Origin: Tolypeutes matacus
Taxonomy: Eukaryota > Chordata > Mammalia > Cingulata > Chlamyphoridae
Assembly (NCBI GenBank): GCA_026826555.1
Contig: JAKSZT010054457.1
Coordinates: 7,142,535-7,206,534 of the forward strand
Direction of reading: 5' to 3'
Length of the DNA stretch: 64,000 nt
The position numbers were made by a program, and so were the translations under genes. Shown here in pieces: positions 23,463 to 37,110 of the stretch. A model generated the notes under the pieces. It was not told where the DNA came from, did not search any database, and worked only from the letters and a program-made list of their open reading frames with translations. Each line of letters starts with the position of its first letter. The stretch's first letter is position 1.

Positions 23463-24479
23463 GTTTTAAATAATTGATTTTTGAGTTTCTTATTTGATTT
23501 AACTTTTCTTTAAGGCACTTTATAAAATTTAATTACAGGCATGTTTGAGTTAAAAACTCTTTTCAAGTTAGCATTATAAACTTCTAATTATATGGCATTT
23601 AAAGCAAAATATGTATTTTTATTTACTGATTTTTATATCCAGCAATCTTTCAGATTTAAGGAAGCTTATATGGAATGAGTGACCACAAAAGCAAATAAGG
23701 AAAAAAAGTTTAAGAACCAGCAAAGAATAGTACTGGAATGGAGCAAAATAACCCAGGTTACAGTAACCTAATAATATTACTAAATGCAAACTCTATTTCT
23801 GAGCATCCTTACTTATGTATGTGGGGACTCAGTTCAGATAAAAAAGAGAATCAGATTCTATTATGGTATATCTGTATTAGGAAAAATTATCCAAAACTTG
23901 GAAACAATGCAAGAACATTACAGCAAGCTCAAAATCATGCTAGTGCATTGTCTTGCAAGCTGGCCTGAGGTTTATCTGACTCTCTGAAGAAATGTAACTT
24001 TATTTGACTTACTATTTACTATTTATTAGAGTTAGGACTCTGAAAATAAAGATTTTGGCTTGTAGAAAATTGGTAAGTTGCAATTATTTTTCTCCAGTAG
24101 AGATGGAAATTTTCTGTTAGAAAAGATAACCCAAAGGTTACATGGTATTACCCTGTAAGGCATTAAACAGTTTTCTTATTCCAGCAATCATTTTTCTCCA
24201 TATATATTTATATATATATATTTATATGTATTTATGTATGTATATACATGTATACATATATATTCCTTCGAATCAGTTTTATTACCCTCATAATTAATAA
24301 GTCGAGTAGCTCTCTAAATCTTTGACATGTACTCATGAAGAGACTTATGTATTCATGTTTTTGAAAATTACATCTTAACATCTGATAAACTGACAGGTCA
24401 GTAATTCCTCCAGACATCTGTCTAATTCATTTATATGGGTGGGGTAAATAATATCTTTTAGATTTTGTGCTAGATGCCT
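23463..24479. other. No gene seen; AT microsatellite near 24200-24262
   Basis: Unassigned AT-rich sequence. A TATATA/TATG simple repeat lies near 24200-24262. No supported coding or RNA feature. Confidence 0.5.
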
Positions 24480-24499
24480 GGACTAAATCAGAGAGAGAC

Positions 24500-24785
24500 A
24501 AGAAAACAGAGAATCTATGGTTTGTCATTGGCCCTGTTCCAGGGATTTTATGCTATCCACTGTGATCAAAGCACACATACAGCAGAATTGTCTTGATGAA
24601 GTTCAAAATACAACCAGTGATGCTTCTGAGCTCTCTTCAGAGCTCCCCACAGGTTACTGCTCCCTCTTCTCAATCCTGCTTCACTTCCCACAGATGTCAA
24701 TCTGAAGGACATTCCCTAATAAAACATCTTGCACACTAAATGACATCTCAGAGTCTGCTTCCAGGAAACCCCAACCTGCAAAAGT
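24500..24785 (+). mobile_element. Probable ancient LTR remnant
   Basis: The 3' part has an LTR-like end: 'cctaataaaacatcttgcac' with its polyadenylation signal near 24715-24725, then a 'tctcagagtctgcttccagg' segment and 'aaccccaacctg'. Such ends are typical of old ERVL-class LTRs. The family is not determined and no internal sequence is present. Confidence 0.45.
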
Positions 24786-24837
24786 GCTTAGCATTGATAT
24801 AGTAACTAGTACTGTACTAATCCAGGGCAAAGGGGTT

Positions 24838-25070
24838 ATAATTATAGGCTCTAAAGACAGCCTTCCAGGTTAGAAACTGGGCTCCACTACTTACCAGCTA
24901 CATGGTCATAGGCAAATTACTTAACCTTTTAGAGCCTTTGTTTCTTTTTCTAAAATATATGGATAAAAATAGAAGGTACCTCATAGGCTTTTTGCAAGAT
25001 TTAAATAAGTTAATACATGTGAAGCATTTAGTACAGTCCTTAGAACACAAAGTCCTCAGGAGGTCTTAGC
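24838..25070 (+). repeat. MIR SINE, plus strand
   Basis: It follows the MIR consensus along most of its length: 'cactacttaccagct', 'caaattacttaaccttt', 'acctcataggc', 'ttaatacatgtgaagc', and a final segment near 25030-25070. It is diverged, as expected for a repeat inherited by all mammals. Confidence 0.8.
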
Positions 25071-26541
25071 TGCTATTATTATATTAGTGATCTTATTTTT
25101 AGGCTATCAGGTAAGCTGAGCACTTCCAGAATCTTCTTCATAACATAGAAAGCTGACTGGATTTGCTGAGTTCCCTGTGACTGAGCACTTCCTCACGTTC
25201 CAGTGCAACATGGGCTTGACCAGTACTCAAGTATACTCAGAGCTTAGGTTTCTGGTTGCTGTATCCCAATATTCCTGGTTGGGAAGATATCTGGAACTCC
25301 CCTCAGCATACTCATTCTACCTTTTCTTTCTATCTAGACCAGTTTCCTGGGTTCAAACATAGCTTCTATTCACACAGGCCCCTATTTTTCTCTTATGCTC
25401 ACATACTAGATCCTGTCAACCTGCAGAGACCTCTATGCTTGGTTCCATGATCTGGTTCTTGTTGAAGTTCAAAAACCTCTGTGTGATAGAGAGGAAATCT
25501 CTCATGACAAAAGGTGCAGTTGACACAGGGTTATAATAAATATGGTTCTTTAATACCAACCACCATGAATTTCAGGAGGCTGATGAGATTTTAAAGATCT
25601 TCCCAAGTGGCCTAGTAGAAAGACAAAGACGCTGAGGCACTGAGCACATCAGATACTACTGAAGTCATAATCTGGCTTGTAATAGCAGTAACTGCTTCTG
25701 CAATTAGAAAATGAGCAATTCCTTTTGAGAATTACTCATATTCTAAATAAGCTGTGAGAGAATAACATAATATCTTGCTTGAATTTTTAATCTTTAAATA
25801 AATAAGACAGGAATAGTGAAGTCTAAGATGTCTGCATAATCTCTTCAATATAATGGCCAATTTATATTTGTTAATAAACAGTACATTTCATATTTATAAT
25901 TAAAGCATTTAAAATTTTTAAACAAAAATTGATTTTGTAAAATAAACATTTTTATTGCTAAAGAAAAATATTCAGAGTTTAAACATTATAATGTGTGTGT
26001 ATTACTTTAGGTGATAGTGGATGTGGTGTTTTAAAATATGGGTAAAGTATCTTTTAATATCCATGGCAGGCTGTGTCAAATTCAAATGGACACACCTCTC
26101 AATAACTTCACAAATCTCTTCTTCAATTCATTTTGATAAATAAAACAACCAAATCAACACTGCTTCCTGATGTTGATTCAAACTGTTTGGATGAATATTT
26201 ACCAAAATAAGTCCCTGCTTTAAACCGGATCATGTGAACATTCTACAACAAAGCCTCCAGCCATGTCTGAGTATGGAGGCATGTACTGAAGCCATATCAA
26301 AAAGCAAGAAGACACTTTAGATTAACCATTTAAATTGTGAGGTCAAGATGATGACAGGGGATGATTTGAATTAAATCATGTCAACTCTAGAAAATAATAT
26401 ATATTCACTTATATGTTGTGTAATAAAGATTAAAGACTTCAAAGATTACCCATGACTCAGATGAAAATCATTTTACAGATTTAGCTATAGTCCATTTGCT
26501 GGTAGAAATCTACCATAGAGGTGCTAAGTGGTTAGAAGAGT
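25071..26541. other. No gene seen
   Basis: Unassigned sequence. Short open frames near 25177-25450 have no motif, no splice context that I can defend and no codon pattern. I leave them uncalled. Confidence 0.5.
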
Positions 26542-26553
26542 TAGCTATGGATT

Positions 26554-26661
26554 TTTTTTTTTTTTTTTTTTTGGCTGTTTAAATACACTTTACCTTTTTT
26601 ATTTCATTTTATAAAAGAAGTTGTAGGTTTACAGAAAAATCATGCATAAACTACAGAGTTC
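26554..26661 (-). mobile_element. L1 3' end, severely 5'-truncated, minus strand
   Basis: A 22-base T tract (poly(A) on the minus strand) is followed by sequence resembling the L1 3' UTR seen elsewhere here ('agaagttgtaggtttacag', then 'aatcatgcataaa'). It is framed by a 12-bp duplication with one mismatch: tagctatggatt at 26542-26553 and tagcaatggatt at 26662-26673. Confidence 0.75.
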
Positions 26662-26673
26662 TAGCAATGGATT

Positions 26674-27826
26674 CTTGCGCCTGTTTGATTTCCTGCTTAT
26701 GTTCCTGACTTACATCAGCAGGCTCTCCTCTAAGTGTCTGCCCTGTCAATCATTGTTCCCTCAGGAGAGCTGTTAGCACCACCAGAGACCAAGGACTCCT
26801 CATGGTTCTAGAAAACAGGCAGTTACTAATGTTTACAGTTCCCAATGTTGACACATTCTGTTTTTATTCTATTTTAATCCTGCATGTGGCTTCTAACATG
26901 GCCAGTGCCTGCACTCTGCCAGCTTATCCATATACTACATGCCCATTATAGCTATTGCTCCTAATCATGGACAATCAAGTCCCCAGAAAAAGAATTTTTT
27001 AAAAGATAGAGGATCCTAGTTCACTGTACTCCACTGACATTTGTGGAGATTCCAGATACTTCACAAGAGTGTTTAATTTTCCACCTACCAAACACTGTTT
27101 GGGCATGGTAGCTTGTCAACTGAATTGCTATTTTTATTTCTTTCCATCACTGTAACATTATCTTTTTAAATGACATGACACTACATATATTTATTATCAA
27201 AATAAGAAGATTCTACACGTTTGCACTGAAATTGTACTCAACTTTTCTCAAACTATTTCAAATTTTAAAATTCTTAGCATACACATGCACATGCACACAC
27301 ATAAAACACATATACAGTGACCAATTAACTTTGCAAATATAGAAAAAAAGACGCATAGCATTTGCCTTTAATTCACATACACACAGTTGAGAAACTCTTG
27401 CCTCTTTCTGCATTTGGCACTTTCACAGACTCCCTCAGTGATATGGATATGTCATTAGACAGATATTCTCATATTCTCAAATCAGAATTCTTTCAATGGG
27501 CTTAATGTACAATGAAAAGACCAAAGCTTAATCAAACCATTCCAGAATCTCATTTCCCAACTAGCAAGGAAGAAACATTTTCTATTTTGATCCATTGGTA
27601 TTCATAGCAAAATCCTAAAAGTGTAGACAAAGTTGTTTCCTTGGGTCACAATACTGCTTAATGAAATTTACAAGGTTATTAAGTCAATGAATATGAAAAA
27701 GAGAAAGTTCCTTAGGTTTTATGAGGATTCAAAACTGAATACTATTTGAAGAACCATCAAGTCGGCCACCTATGAAGTTGTGGTGATAAGATGCTCAAAC
27801 ATAATTGGTAACTGAAATAACATTAG
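26674..27826. other. No gene seen
   Basis: Unassigned sequence without supported coding or RNA features. Confidence 0.5.
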
Positions 27827-27827
27827 C

Positions 27828-27895
27828 CTGTGTGTGTGTGTGTGTGTGTGTGTGTATACCTATGTATGTATACATATATTTATGTGTATATGAAA
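27828..27895. repeat. TG microsatellite with TATG extension
   Basis: About 13 TG units followed by an imperfect TATG/TATA run. It directly precedes the LTR starting near 27903. Confidence 0.9.
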
Positions 27896-27902
27896 CTATG
27901 CA

Positions 27903-28376
27903 TGTGTGGTGGTCTGGCGATATGTGCCACAGAAAAATATGTTCTTAAACTTAATCTGTTTCTGTGCATGTGAATCCATTGTAAATATAACCTTTTGATG
28001 AGGTTACCTCAGCTAAGGTATGGCCCAACCAATCAGGATGGGTGTTAATCCTGTTACTGGGGTCATTTTAAGCAGGATAAAATTCAGACAGGAAGAAAAA
28101 GTCACAGAGGGAACAGCCAGCAGCTCAAGGTCAATGGAATTTAGAAGAGAATGGAGAGGCCAGCAGTCCATCATGTACACTGCCATGAGACAGAGAAACC
28201 CAGGACCAAGGATTACCAGCAGATAGTCCCAGAATGCCAGTCTTCAGGAGAAAGCATCACTTTAATGATACCTTGATTTGGACTTTTCCAGCCTCAAAAC
28301 CATGAGCTAATAAATTCCCATTGTTTAAGCTGACCCACTGCACGGTGTTTGCTTGAGCAGCCAAAGAAACTAAAAG
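27903..28376 (+). mobile_element. MaLR-type solo LTR
   Basis: Parallels the LTR at 16788-17266 through its length: 'aggttacctcagctaagg', 'ggcccaaccaatcagg', 'cagagggaacagccag', 'ataccttgatttggact', 'ctaataaattcccatt', and an 'aaagaaactaaaa' end. It carries no internal region. Exact ends are uncertain because a TG repeat abuts the 5' side. Confidence 0.75.
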
Positions 28377-31300
28377 TGTATAGAAATATACATATCAGAA
28401 TTCCATACTTAAACCAACATAGGCCAAAAGGGAGAAATTAATTGAATCATGTTGGATAAATAAAAAGACACACACAGAAATGGTAGTGGAACACTTGAGC
28501 TTCAATAACTGGGCCAGGGTTTTGAATTCTTCCAGTTTGTCCTGTCTCTCCCCCACTACCCTCTACCATCCCTAATTCTCAGTGAATATCAGCTTTATTA
28601 TCTAGGAATAGTTACCTTCATGAAGCTGGAACCATGGCTCCAGCAGATTCTGGGATCTAATTTTCTTCGTTTCATCATTAGGCGAATAGAGCCATCTTCC
28701 CCTGATACCAACTGACACATCTTGGGGAATAACGGTCAGTGGCCAAGCCTGGGTTACACAATCATTCCTATGATTGTTCAAGAGGATGGAATAAAATGAT
28801 TAAAATGGAAGGAGAAACAGCTCCCCAGGAGAAGGGAGAAATTGTTACCAGAAGTAGGTACAAAACAAAAATTATTTATTATATTGAAAAACAAACCACT
28901 GTCTCCAACGTCAACTTTCAACAAGTTACTGCTAAAGTACAGTGCCTAGAGGACATTGCTTATGACTGCTATTTCAAGTATCAATGAAGCTGATATCTTT
29001 TATTCCTTGATGACAGAAAGTCCTACATGCTTTTCCACCACCAATGCTAGACCAATGTCCTAAGTAACCACCAGAATCTCAACTAAAAAAATTACATTCT
29101 TAGCTCACCCCTTCAGAGTGAGCTCAGCACTCAATAAGAGATATAATTCCCCTTGACAGGCGTGCTTTTCATTGATACTGAAATAATCTTGAGAAATGAA
29201 ATAGTTTTTCCTAAAAATTTCAGGATTATCTAATTGTTGTAAGCCAAACACAGGCCTAGTCCACACCTTGAAACCATTATGATTTCAAAAATGGAGAATG
29301 AGCTACAGATGGGCAAGAGGAAGAACACAAAGAGATGAGGTTACTACTAAAAATATGATAACAGGAGCTGTCAGGTGATATGCATCACAGAACAAGGAGA
29401 AAGGCACAAGAATGAGATGGATTTGAGGTCTTTCCATTAAAAGAGCAATGAGTCATTGACATTATTCTGTATGCTGGCCTAGTGTCTAGATGGATTTATA
29501 AGAAAAATGGAAGTGCAATCCAGACTGTGTAGCAGAGGCATCATTCATTTCATTGGGCAGATCTTGATAATTGCTCTTTATATAAACATCCCAGAAGAAT
29601 AACCACACAGGCAACAGCAGAAAAGAGTCCTGAGGTTATAGGCCATCTCAATTCTAAAATATTAAAATTTTTATTAAGATGATATATCATAATGTTTCTA
29701 AAGAAGCAATGACTCATTCATGGTCCGGCAGGTAAGGAATCACTGGATTGAGTCCCTAGCAATATTATAGATGTAATAATGTATTATAGATCCTTTTACA
29801 ATAATAGGTCAAAAATTTTGAACCTTGACTTTTTAATCCATACAGCTTTAAAAAGCAATTTTAATTCAAGTACATGAAAATTAAATTGTCTTTTCCAGAA
29901 AAATGGAAAAGAGAAATTTATTATTGAACCTAGTGCCAGAAAAATGGGCATAATGGTAACTTGAAACAAAAAGCACTAGGACCGATAACCACTCTAAAGT
30001 AAGAAGGACATATCCCCAAACGACAGGTCCTCATCAATTTAAATTAATTTTTGTAACACCCCAGAATGTCAGTTACTAGTTATATGACATATGGAAAATG
30101 GACAATGCCAAAGACCATCATAAAATCCATACTATTTACTTTGATTCCATACACAAAATTGAATAAAATAAAATACAAATAAATCATAAATCTGTTCTAC
30201 TATGCTTAAATAGAAGACAAATTATGACGTGAACTCAACTTTTAAAAAACAGCAAAAAAAAAAAAACCACACCAATGACACTATAAATTAGTTGGAATTT
30301 GTTTTTGTTTGTTGTTGCTGTGTTGTTGTGGTTCAACTAAGAATTGGTGGATTTAACTTTGGCTGTGAAATGTGGTGGCCATAATCCAAGCCAAACTTGA
30401 AATGCTAATCTGTCCAGGAACTGCTCATTAGTGGCTTTTTCAATCATGCTGGATTATGTTTTTGGTCAACCGTGATTTCACCAAGATGAGATCAATAGTT
30501 AAGCTAGCTTATTCCATTTCCTTTTAAATAGCTGAGACTTTTCATAGACCAAGAAAATAGAGGCCCCTATGAGATTAAGTCAAACCAAAGTTCAAGACAC
30601 ATGGTGAAGAGAAACTAAGATTTCAGTGCTTATTGGAAAGAGCTGATAAAGGTGGAGGCTTTTTTTTTCCCATCTCAGGGGGCCACCTGAGAGATTGTTT
30701 TACTGCAGATGATATGTCGGCATGTTACTTACTCATCACACCTGCCAACCTTGAGAGGGTCTCTTTGTCATTACTTATAACTGCCAATTTACAAGATAGC
30801 CCAGTGGGGAATGAAAGAACCAACTGGAACAAATAGAGGTTTTACCACAGCTGCTCTCTGTCTACTCTAGTCAGCACAAGTAGTGAATCTTAAATAGGAT
30901 AGAGCAACCCAAATCCTTCTCTTTCAGGTCACCAAGTATCACAGGACTGAATGATGTATCCTGGCCTTAGGAGGTGATGTTAGTTTGGGGTGAGGTGCTA
31001 TGGACAGGTGTTCAGGTTAACAGTTGAGAGAAAAGGCTTGATTTAATCACATAAAGACTTTCTTTCCCTATCAATTGGTTCAGGGCATATCTAAGGGTTT
31101 TCCTAGTAATTTTATCTTGAATTCAAATTGCAGGGAAGATGGACCCAATGAAACAGAAGCATCAGTGAAAAGACCAGATATAATAATACAGGGAATATAC
31201 AAGGACAATTCTGACAATCACACTAAACTAAAATAAGAGCCGTTGAAATTGAGAAAAGACTTCCGTCTGCCTAGACTATTTCTGCTTTGCCATTTATCTC

Positions 31301-31608
31301 CCTCTGGTCATGTTTGTGTGTTTAGGCATTTCAAGCTAGAGGCAGTTCTGGGCATGGTGTAAAACTCATCTGTTCACCCTGGTCTTGCTTTGATTTGACC
31401 TTTCAGTTAAACTGGCATTTTGTAATTGTTTGGAAACTGTGCCTTAGGGAGGGAGTTTGTGATGGTGAGCAGGGAGGGCACTGAAGCAAACGAACACAAT
31501 TTATAAGCATTTTGGTAGCCTGTTGACAGTGGAAGGTCACACTATAATGTTTTCAATGTATTTCTGGGGACTCTATTTTTAGCCCCCTAATGTGGCTGAA
31601 AGTTAAAA
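28377..31608. other. Long stretch with no recognisable gene
   Basis: About 3.2 kb without a domain-bearing frame, RNA gene or nameable repeat. The longest frames are 60-80 codons. It has normal base composition without strong clustering of CpG. It is one of the least repeat-dense parts of the window and therefore a reasonable place to look for conserved noncoding DNA. Confidence 0.5.
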
Positions 31609-31609
31609 C

Positions 31610-31776
31610 TTAGTTTGAATGTGCCTTTAAAGCACAACAGAACCACCCAGGAGCTTTTAAAAAACATTCATGCCTGGACATCATCCCTAGACATTCTGAT
31701 TTAATTGCACTAAGATTAGGCCTAATCAGAGTTTTTTAAAAGCTCCCCATATGTTCCAATGTGAAGCCAGGGCATA
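31610..31776 (+). mobile_element. MER5A-like hAT DNA transposon remnant
   Basis: The order of segments follows MER5A: 'cagaaccacccaggagctt', then 'aaaaacattcatgcctgg', 'agacattctgattta', and a final 'agctccccatatgttcc'. MER5A is a short nonautonomous hAT-Charlie element with near-palindromic halves. The copy is degraded and its inverted termini are eroded. Confidence 0.6.
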
Positions 31777-32968
31777 AAATCCCACTTTATGGCAAGAAAA
31801 GCAGGAGAAAAGCCAGATACAAAGACATAGTATGATCTGCTCTGTGAGGACATGTCTACTGTTGTTTGGAAAGGACTCCTCAAATCCTGGGTGGCACTGT
31901 CTCTGTCATTTGATGAGCTGCCTCTGCCACAGATGTTTGCCTCTATGATTCTTTACCTCTCACCTCATCTAACAGAAATCCTTGCAAAAGGTTTTGCAGG
32001 TTGGGACTTAAACACCCTCCTTCAATATACAACTTTATATGTACAGTGCCTAGCATGCATATGGGGGGATGTGCATATATCAATTAATAGCTTAAAACAA
32101 TGAAGATGTTTTGTGAAAATGCAACCTTTAAGGAAATCCTGCTGAGAGAATGTGCAGTAATCATTAAAATACCAACAGTCTTTCAAAATTATAAATTCAA
32201 AAGTCTAATTTGGCTTTAAATTCACTTTTAAATTTGGCATTGATGAGGTCCTTCTGAATCAAAAATTTGATATTCAACCACAGTAAGAGAGGCTACAGTT
32301 TTAAAATTGACACAATTTATTTGATAAAGAAAAGGCTGTCAAAATTATGCATAGAAGCCCTAAGGCAGGAGGAAAGCTACTTTCCATCTCCATGGTAAAT
32401 AAAGTTCTTGACAGAGTCTGAGTGAAGGAGGAGAGTGGTCCAGCTGGCAATCTTTTGATATTCATTCTTTGGCATGATGGAAGGAGAATTAAGGAAAGGG
32501 GGACATAATTAGCTTTCATCAAAGTGTCATGACAGAATCCTTCCCCCCTCTGTGGGACTAGCCTTATGGAAAAGATTATTATACCCACTGCCATTCCCTA
32601 AATGGGCTACATTATACATCCTATGATAAAAATGTTTGACATCCATGAAACCTAAATCAAGAAAGTACAGCACATGAATTATGATTTCAGTGGGAAAGCA
32701 ATCTCATGGGAAGAAAGAAGTCTAGTCTCTAACAAGCAATTCAGGCTTTGCAATTCCAATTCCTCTGTGTTGTAAGTTTCAGTGGCCTGATAAATATGAA
32801 GTGGTGAATGATTAACTTTGTTCTGGTGTATACAACACTGTGTAGGATTCAGAATTGCTATTGGACATCAATTCATTATTCTCAAAACCAAAAGTAGTTG
32901 CCCTTCAAATTAGTGGAGCACGCACAAAACTTGGTTTAAAGAGTTTTGGATTTGAGTCAGTCAAGTTT
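31777..32968. other. No gene seen
   Basis: Unassigned sequence. Short open frames at 31852-32103 and 32301-32594 have no family motif. Confidence 0.5.
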
Positions 32969-32969
32969 C

Positions 32970-33465
32970 TCCAAAGAAAAAGAACTATTGGGAGATTATA
33001 TATATATGATTTAATTCAAGGAATTGACTTTTGCAGTGATGGAGTCTGGTGTGTAGCAAATTTGTAGGGCAGACCAGCAGGCTTGAAACACTCAACTGGA
33101 GCTGATTTCGTGGGTGTTTTTGTTTTTTGTTTGTTTGTTTGTTTTAGGAGGCTCTGAGAGACACTGAGAATTGAACCCGGGACCTCCTACATGGGAAGCA
33201 GGCACTCAACCACTGAGCTACACCCACTCCTCCTGCCATCACAATCTTGAGGCAGAATTCCTTCTTCCTCTGGGAAACTGAAGTTTTTGTGCTTAAGGTT
33301 TTCATTTTATTGGATGAGGCCCAACCACATACATAAGGGCAATCTCTTTTACTTTAAGTCTACTGATTATAGATGTTAACCACACCTACAAAACACTTTC
33401 ACATCAACACCTAGATTAGTGTTAGACTAAATGACTATTATAAGTTATCCAAGTTGACACCAGAG
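32970..33465 (-). mobile_element. Ancient LTR-like repeat, minus strand, split by a SINE
   Basis: On the plus strand it opens with 'tctccaaagaaaaagaac' and a (TA)n stretch, continues with 'aattcaaggaattgac', and after the SINE resumes with 'cagaattccttcttcctc', 'ttggatgaggcccaacc' and ends 'aagttgacacca'. I recognise this as a common mammalian LTR-type interspersed repeat but cannot fix the family name from memory. Confidence 0.55.
33118..33235 (-). repeat. tRNA-derived SINE (DAS-like), minus strand
   Basis: A T/G-rich tail ((TTTG)n near 33120-33145) is followed by the minus-strand SINE body with tRNA-like B box (plus-strand text 'gaattgaacccggga' near 33170) and A box side 'caaccactgagctaca'. 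It is inserted in the LTR-like repeat described at 32970-33465. Confidence 0.8.
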
Positions 33466-33564
33466 ATCTATCACAAGTTTTTAATCTCAAATTTTCATAT
33501 AAGTAACCTAGAGCAACTCTGGGTCTTATTTTTTATTACTTGTAAAACAATAGGATTCTACTCA

Positions 33565-33790
33565 ATTATTCCTTTGTTCAAGAAATATGCATTGTTGCCT
33601 ATTATATGCTCAGCATTGAGGATACAGTCATGAATAGTGCATGGACCCTGTCCTCAGTTTATAGCCTAGACACTAAGTAAATGATGACTACTTAGAGCAA
33701 GTACAAAAGTAGAAACATACAAAGCAGAAAAAGCAGTGACTAACTTAGTTGGAGAGGGGAGATGGGAATCTCAGTGTAGACTTCACAGAG
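33565..33790 (-). repeat. L2 LINE 3' end remnant
   Basis: Matches the pattern of the L2 3' region in reverse: 'caagaaatatgcattgttgc', 'ctattatatgctcagca', 'gaggatacagtcatgaa' and 'ccctgtcctcag'. L2 is an ancient LINE and this copy is a short non-coding remnant. Confidence 0.65.
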
Positions 33791-34177
33791 CAAGAAATTT
33801 TGAGCAGAGACAGGAACATATAGACCTATATTAGTTTAATATTATGTGATCTTTAAGTTGCCAATGAAGTCATTAAGTAATAAATGGATTTATATGGGCC
33901 AATTACTGTCTCCTCTATGTAAAATTGCAAGACTTTCTCCGTAAGTCCTGTAGACCTATGTGGCCCATAGTTCAATGCCAGAATCACCTCATTATTCTTC
34001 CAGACTGCTGTACCAGGCCCCATCCTGAAAAGAATCATAGTACCACAGTCCCTGAATTCAGTGGTTACTGATTGCTTACCACATGCATGGCTTTGGCATA
34101 TATGATGAGCAGATGAGGAGGAATAATTCTTGGTTCTGCCTGTAATGAGCTTATAGGTAGTACAGGAAAATATTTTT

Positions 34178-34506
34178 TTAAAAGATTTATTTATTTACTT
34201 TATTTTTCTTTATTTATACCTCCCCTCCCCTAGATGGTTCTCTCATCTGTCTGCTCATTGTTTGCTTACCATTTCCAGCAGGCATCAGGAACCGAACTCA
34301 GGATCTCCCACATGAGAGTGGAGTGCACAATGGCCTGAGCCACATCTGCTCCCAACAGGCTGCAGCATCTGTTGTCTGCTGTCATCTAGCTTGTTGTGGC
34401 GGGAGGCAATGTCTGCTCGTCTTCTTTTAGGAGGCACCAGGACCCGATGCCAGGACCTCCCATGTGGTAGCTGGGTGCCCAACTGGTTGAGCTGTATCTG
34501 CTTCCC
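34178..34506 (-). repeat. Dimeric tRNA-derived SINE, minus strand
   Basis: Two SINE-like bodies follow one T-rich tail: B-box-like text at about 34285-34300 ('aaccgaactcaggat') and again at 34440-34460 ('gacccgatgccagga'). A 15-bp perfect target-site duplication, caggaaaatattttt, lies at 34163-34177 and 34507-34521. The single duplication around both units shows that the dimer moved as one element. Confidence 0.85.
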
Positions 34507-34629
34507 CAGGAAAATATTTTTAAACAAATGAAGAGATTACAGAATAATCAATGTAAGTAAAAGATGCTTTAGGGATACAAAAAAAGGGGGCACTTAATTT
34601 TGACTTGGGAGGCGGGGCTAAGGATTTTA

Positions 34630-34656
34630 TTTATTTATTTATTTATTTTTTTTTTT
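34630..34656 (-). repeat. Degenerated poly(A) tail of the retrocopy
   Basis: Plus-strand (ATTT)n followed by 11 T residues, that is, an (AAAT)n-modified poly(A) tail on the minus strand, directly next to the 17-bp target-site duplication. Confidence 0.85.
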
Positions 34657-34670
34657 CACATAAGGAAGCA

Positions 34671-34676
34671 TTTATT
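34671..34676 (-). promoter_or_regulatory. Poly(A) signal of the HNRNPDL retrocopy
   Basis: AATAAA on the minus strand, about 15 nt before the A-rich tail. It fits cleavage of the parental mRNA just downstream and marks the inserted copy's 3' end. Confidence 0.85.
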
Positions 34677-34928
34677 TGAGGTTTAACATGAAATCATACA
34701 AATAAAATTTGTATAAACAAATCCATACCGAGGCATAACAGATAGCAAAGGACAAAGTAAAAACAAAAGAAAACTAATTGGCAGCTATATACAGTTGGAC
34801 AGTTGTGTCTTGTACACTAGAAAGTCTTTTACAAAATAATCAGATCAACAGAAGACCAATCTTCAATGTCGTCCTGCAAGATGAGTTACTTTAACATTTC
34901 CTCCTCTTTTCTCCAATGTCCTCCTTTA

Positions 34929-35297
<369 letters not shown>

Positions 35298-35300
35298 CTA

Positions 35301-36090
<790 letters not shown>

Positions 36091-36179
36091 ATAAATTGAG
36101 CTTCCCATCCAAGCCTGCCTGAGACTAAACTCCACATATGTAGCCATAATTTGATACTGCTTCCCAAAAGGGAGGTTTC

Positions 36180-36745
36180 CAAGGAGGTGAAATATTAGCA
36201 GAGATTTTAGGGCACGTTGGAGTTTGTTAGAATGGGAGATAGTATCCCAAGTAGAGGTAACAGTATGTTCAGTGACTAGATGGGTAAAAGAAAGCCAGAC
36301 TAGGAAGCTGCACGTGCTTTGTTATATTTGGAACAGCAAAACAAAACAATGTGCTGAGAATGAGGCTCAAAAACTAGACAGGGACTGCAAAACACAATCA
36401 GTGAACCCTAAGTTAAACCATGAACTTGTAAAAAACAACAACAATAACAACAACTAGACAGTGACCAGATTAGTAAGGGCTCTGTCCACAAAGCTAAGTG
36501 ATTAGGGTTATATTCAGACTTGAGATTCATTCAAGAATTTCATGTAAGGAAATAACATAACTTATTATGCATATTATAAAGCAACTCTAGTGCCAATCTG
36601 GAGGAAGCATTATAGGATGAGAGTTGGTGAGCAGGGAGACCCATTAGGTAGCATTTGAGATAACCCAGGTAAAAGAAAATGGGTTAAAGACCATTAATAA
36701 GGTGATACAATTGAGAGATAATAAGTAATAGCTTTGACCAGATTT
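36180..36745. repeat. Probable L2/old LINE remnants
   Basis: Phrases such as 'ccagattagtaagggct', 'aaagcaactctagtgcc' and 'gtgagcagggagaccca' with 'gataacccaggtaaaag' follow the order seen in old mammalian L2-class repeats. Divergence is high and the ends cannot be placed. An (AAC)n run lies near 36433-36455. Confidence 0.4.
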
Positions 36746-37009
36746 GAAAATCAGTTATATGTGTGGAACTACAGAAGAAGAAGCATAGAATGACTTTACA
36801 GTTTGGTGTAGATCACTGGGTTGATGAAGCCATCACCAAAAAGGGGAAAGGTACAGTTTCATGGGAAAGGATAACTAATTTTGTTAAGGACATGTTGATT
36901 TTGAGGGCCTCAAGAAGGTACAAGTCACCTAGACAGTTGAACTTATACGCAGTCCTGCAAGTCAGTTTTGTGTGGTGTGATCCTGATGACGTCCTCTATT
37001 ATAAGTCTC

Positions 37010-37110
37010 TTTCATGGTCCATGATTTATTATTTATTTCCATCTCTAACAACTCTTAAAGTACCTGGAACATAGTAGGTATTAAAATGTCTGTTGAATTA
37101 ATTTTAATAT
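37010..37110 (+). repeat. L2 3' end remnant
   Basis: The text 'gtacctggaacatagtaggt' (37060-37079), then 'attaaaatgtctgttgaatt', is the standard L2 3' terminus pattern. It is short and non-coding. Confidence 0.6.

Noticed and set aside
25177..25450. Possible small exon-like open frames
   Set aside because: Two overlapping 60-codon frames with no motif, no convincing splice-site pair and no support for a coding pattern.
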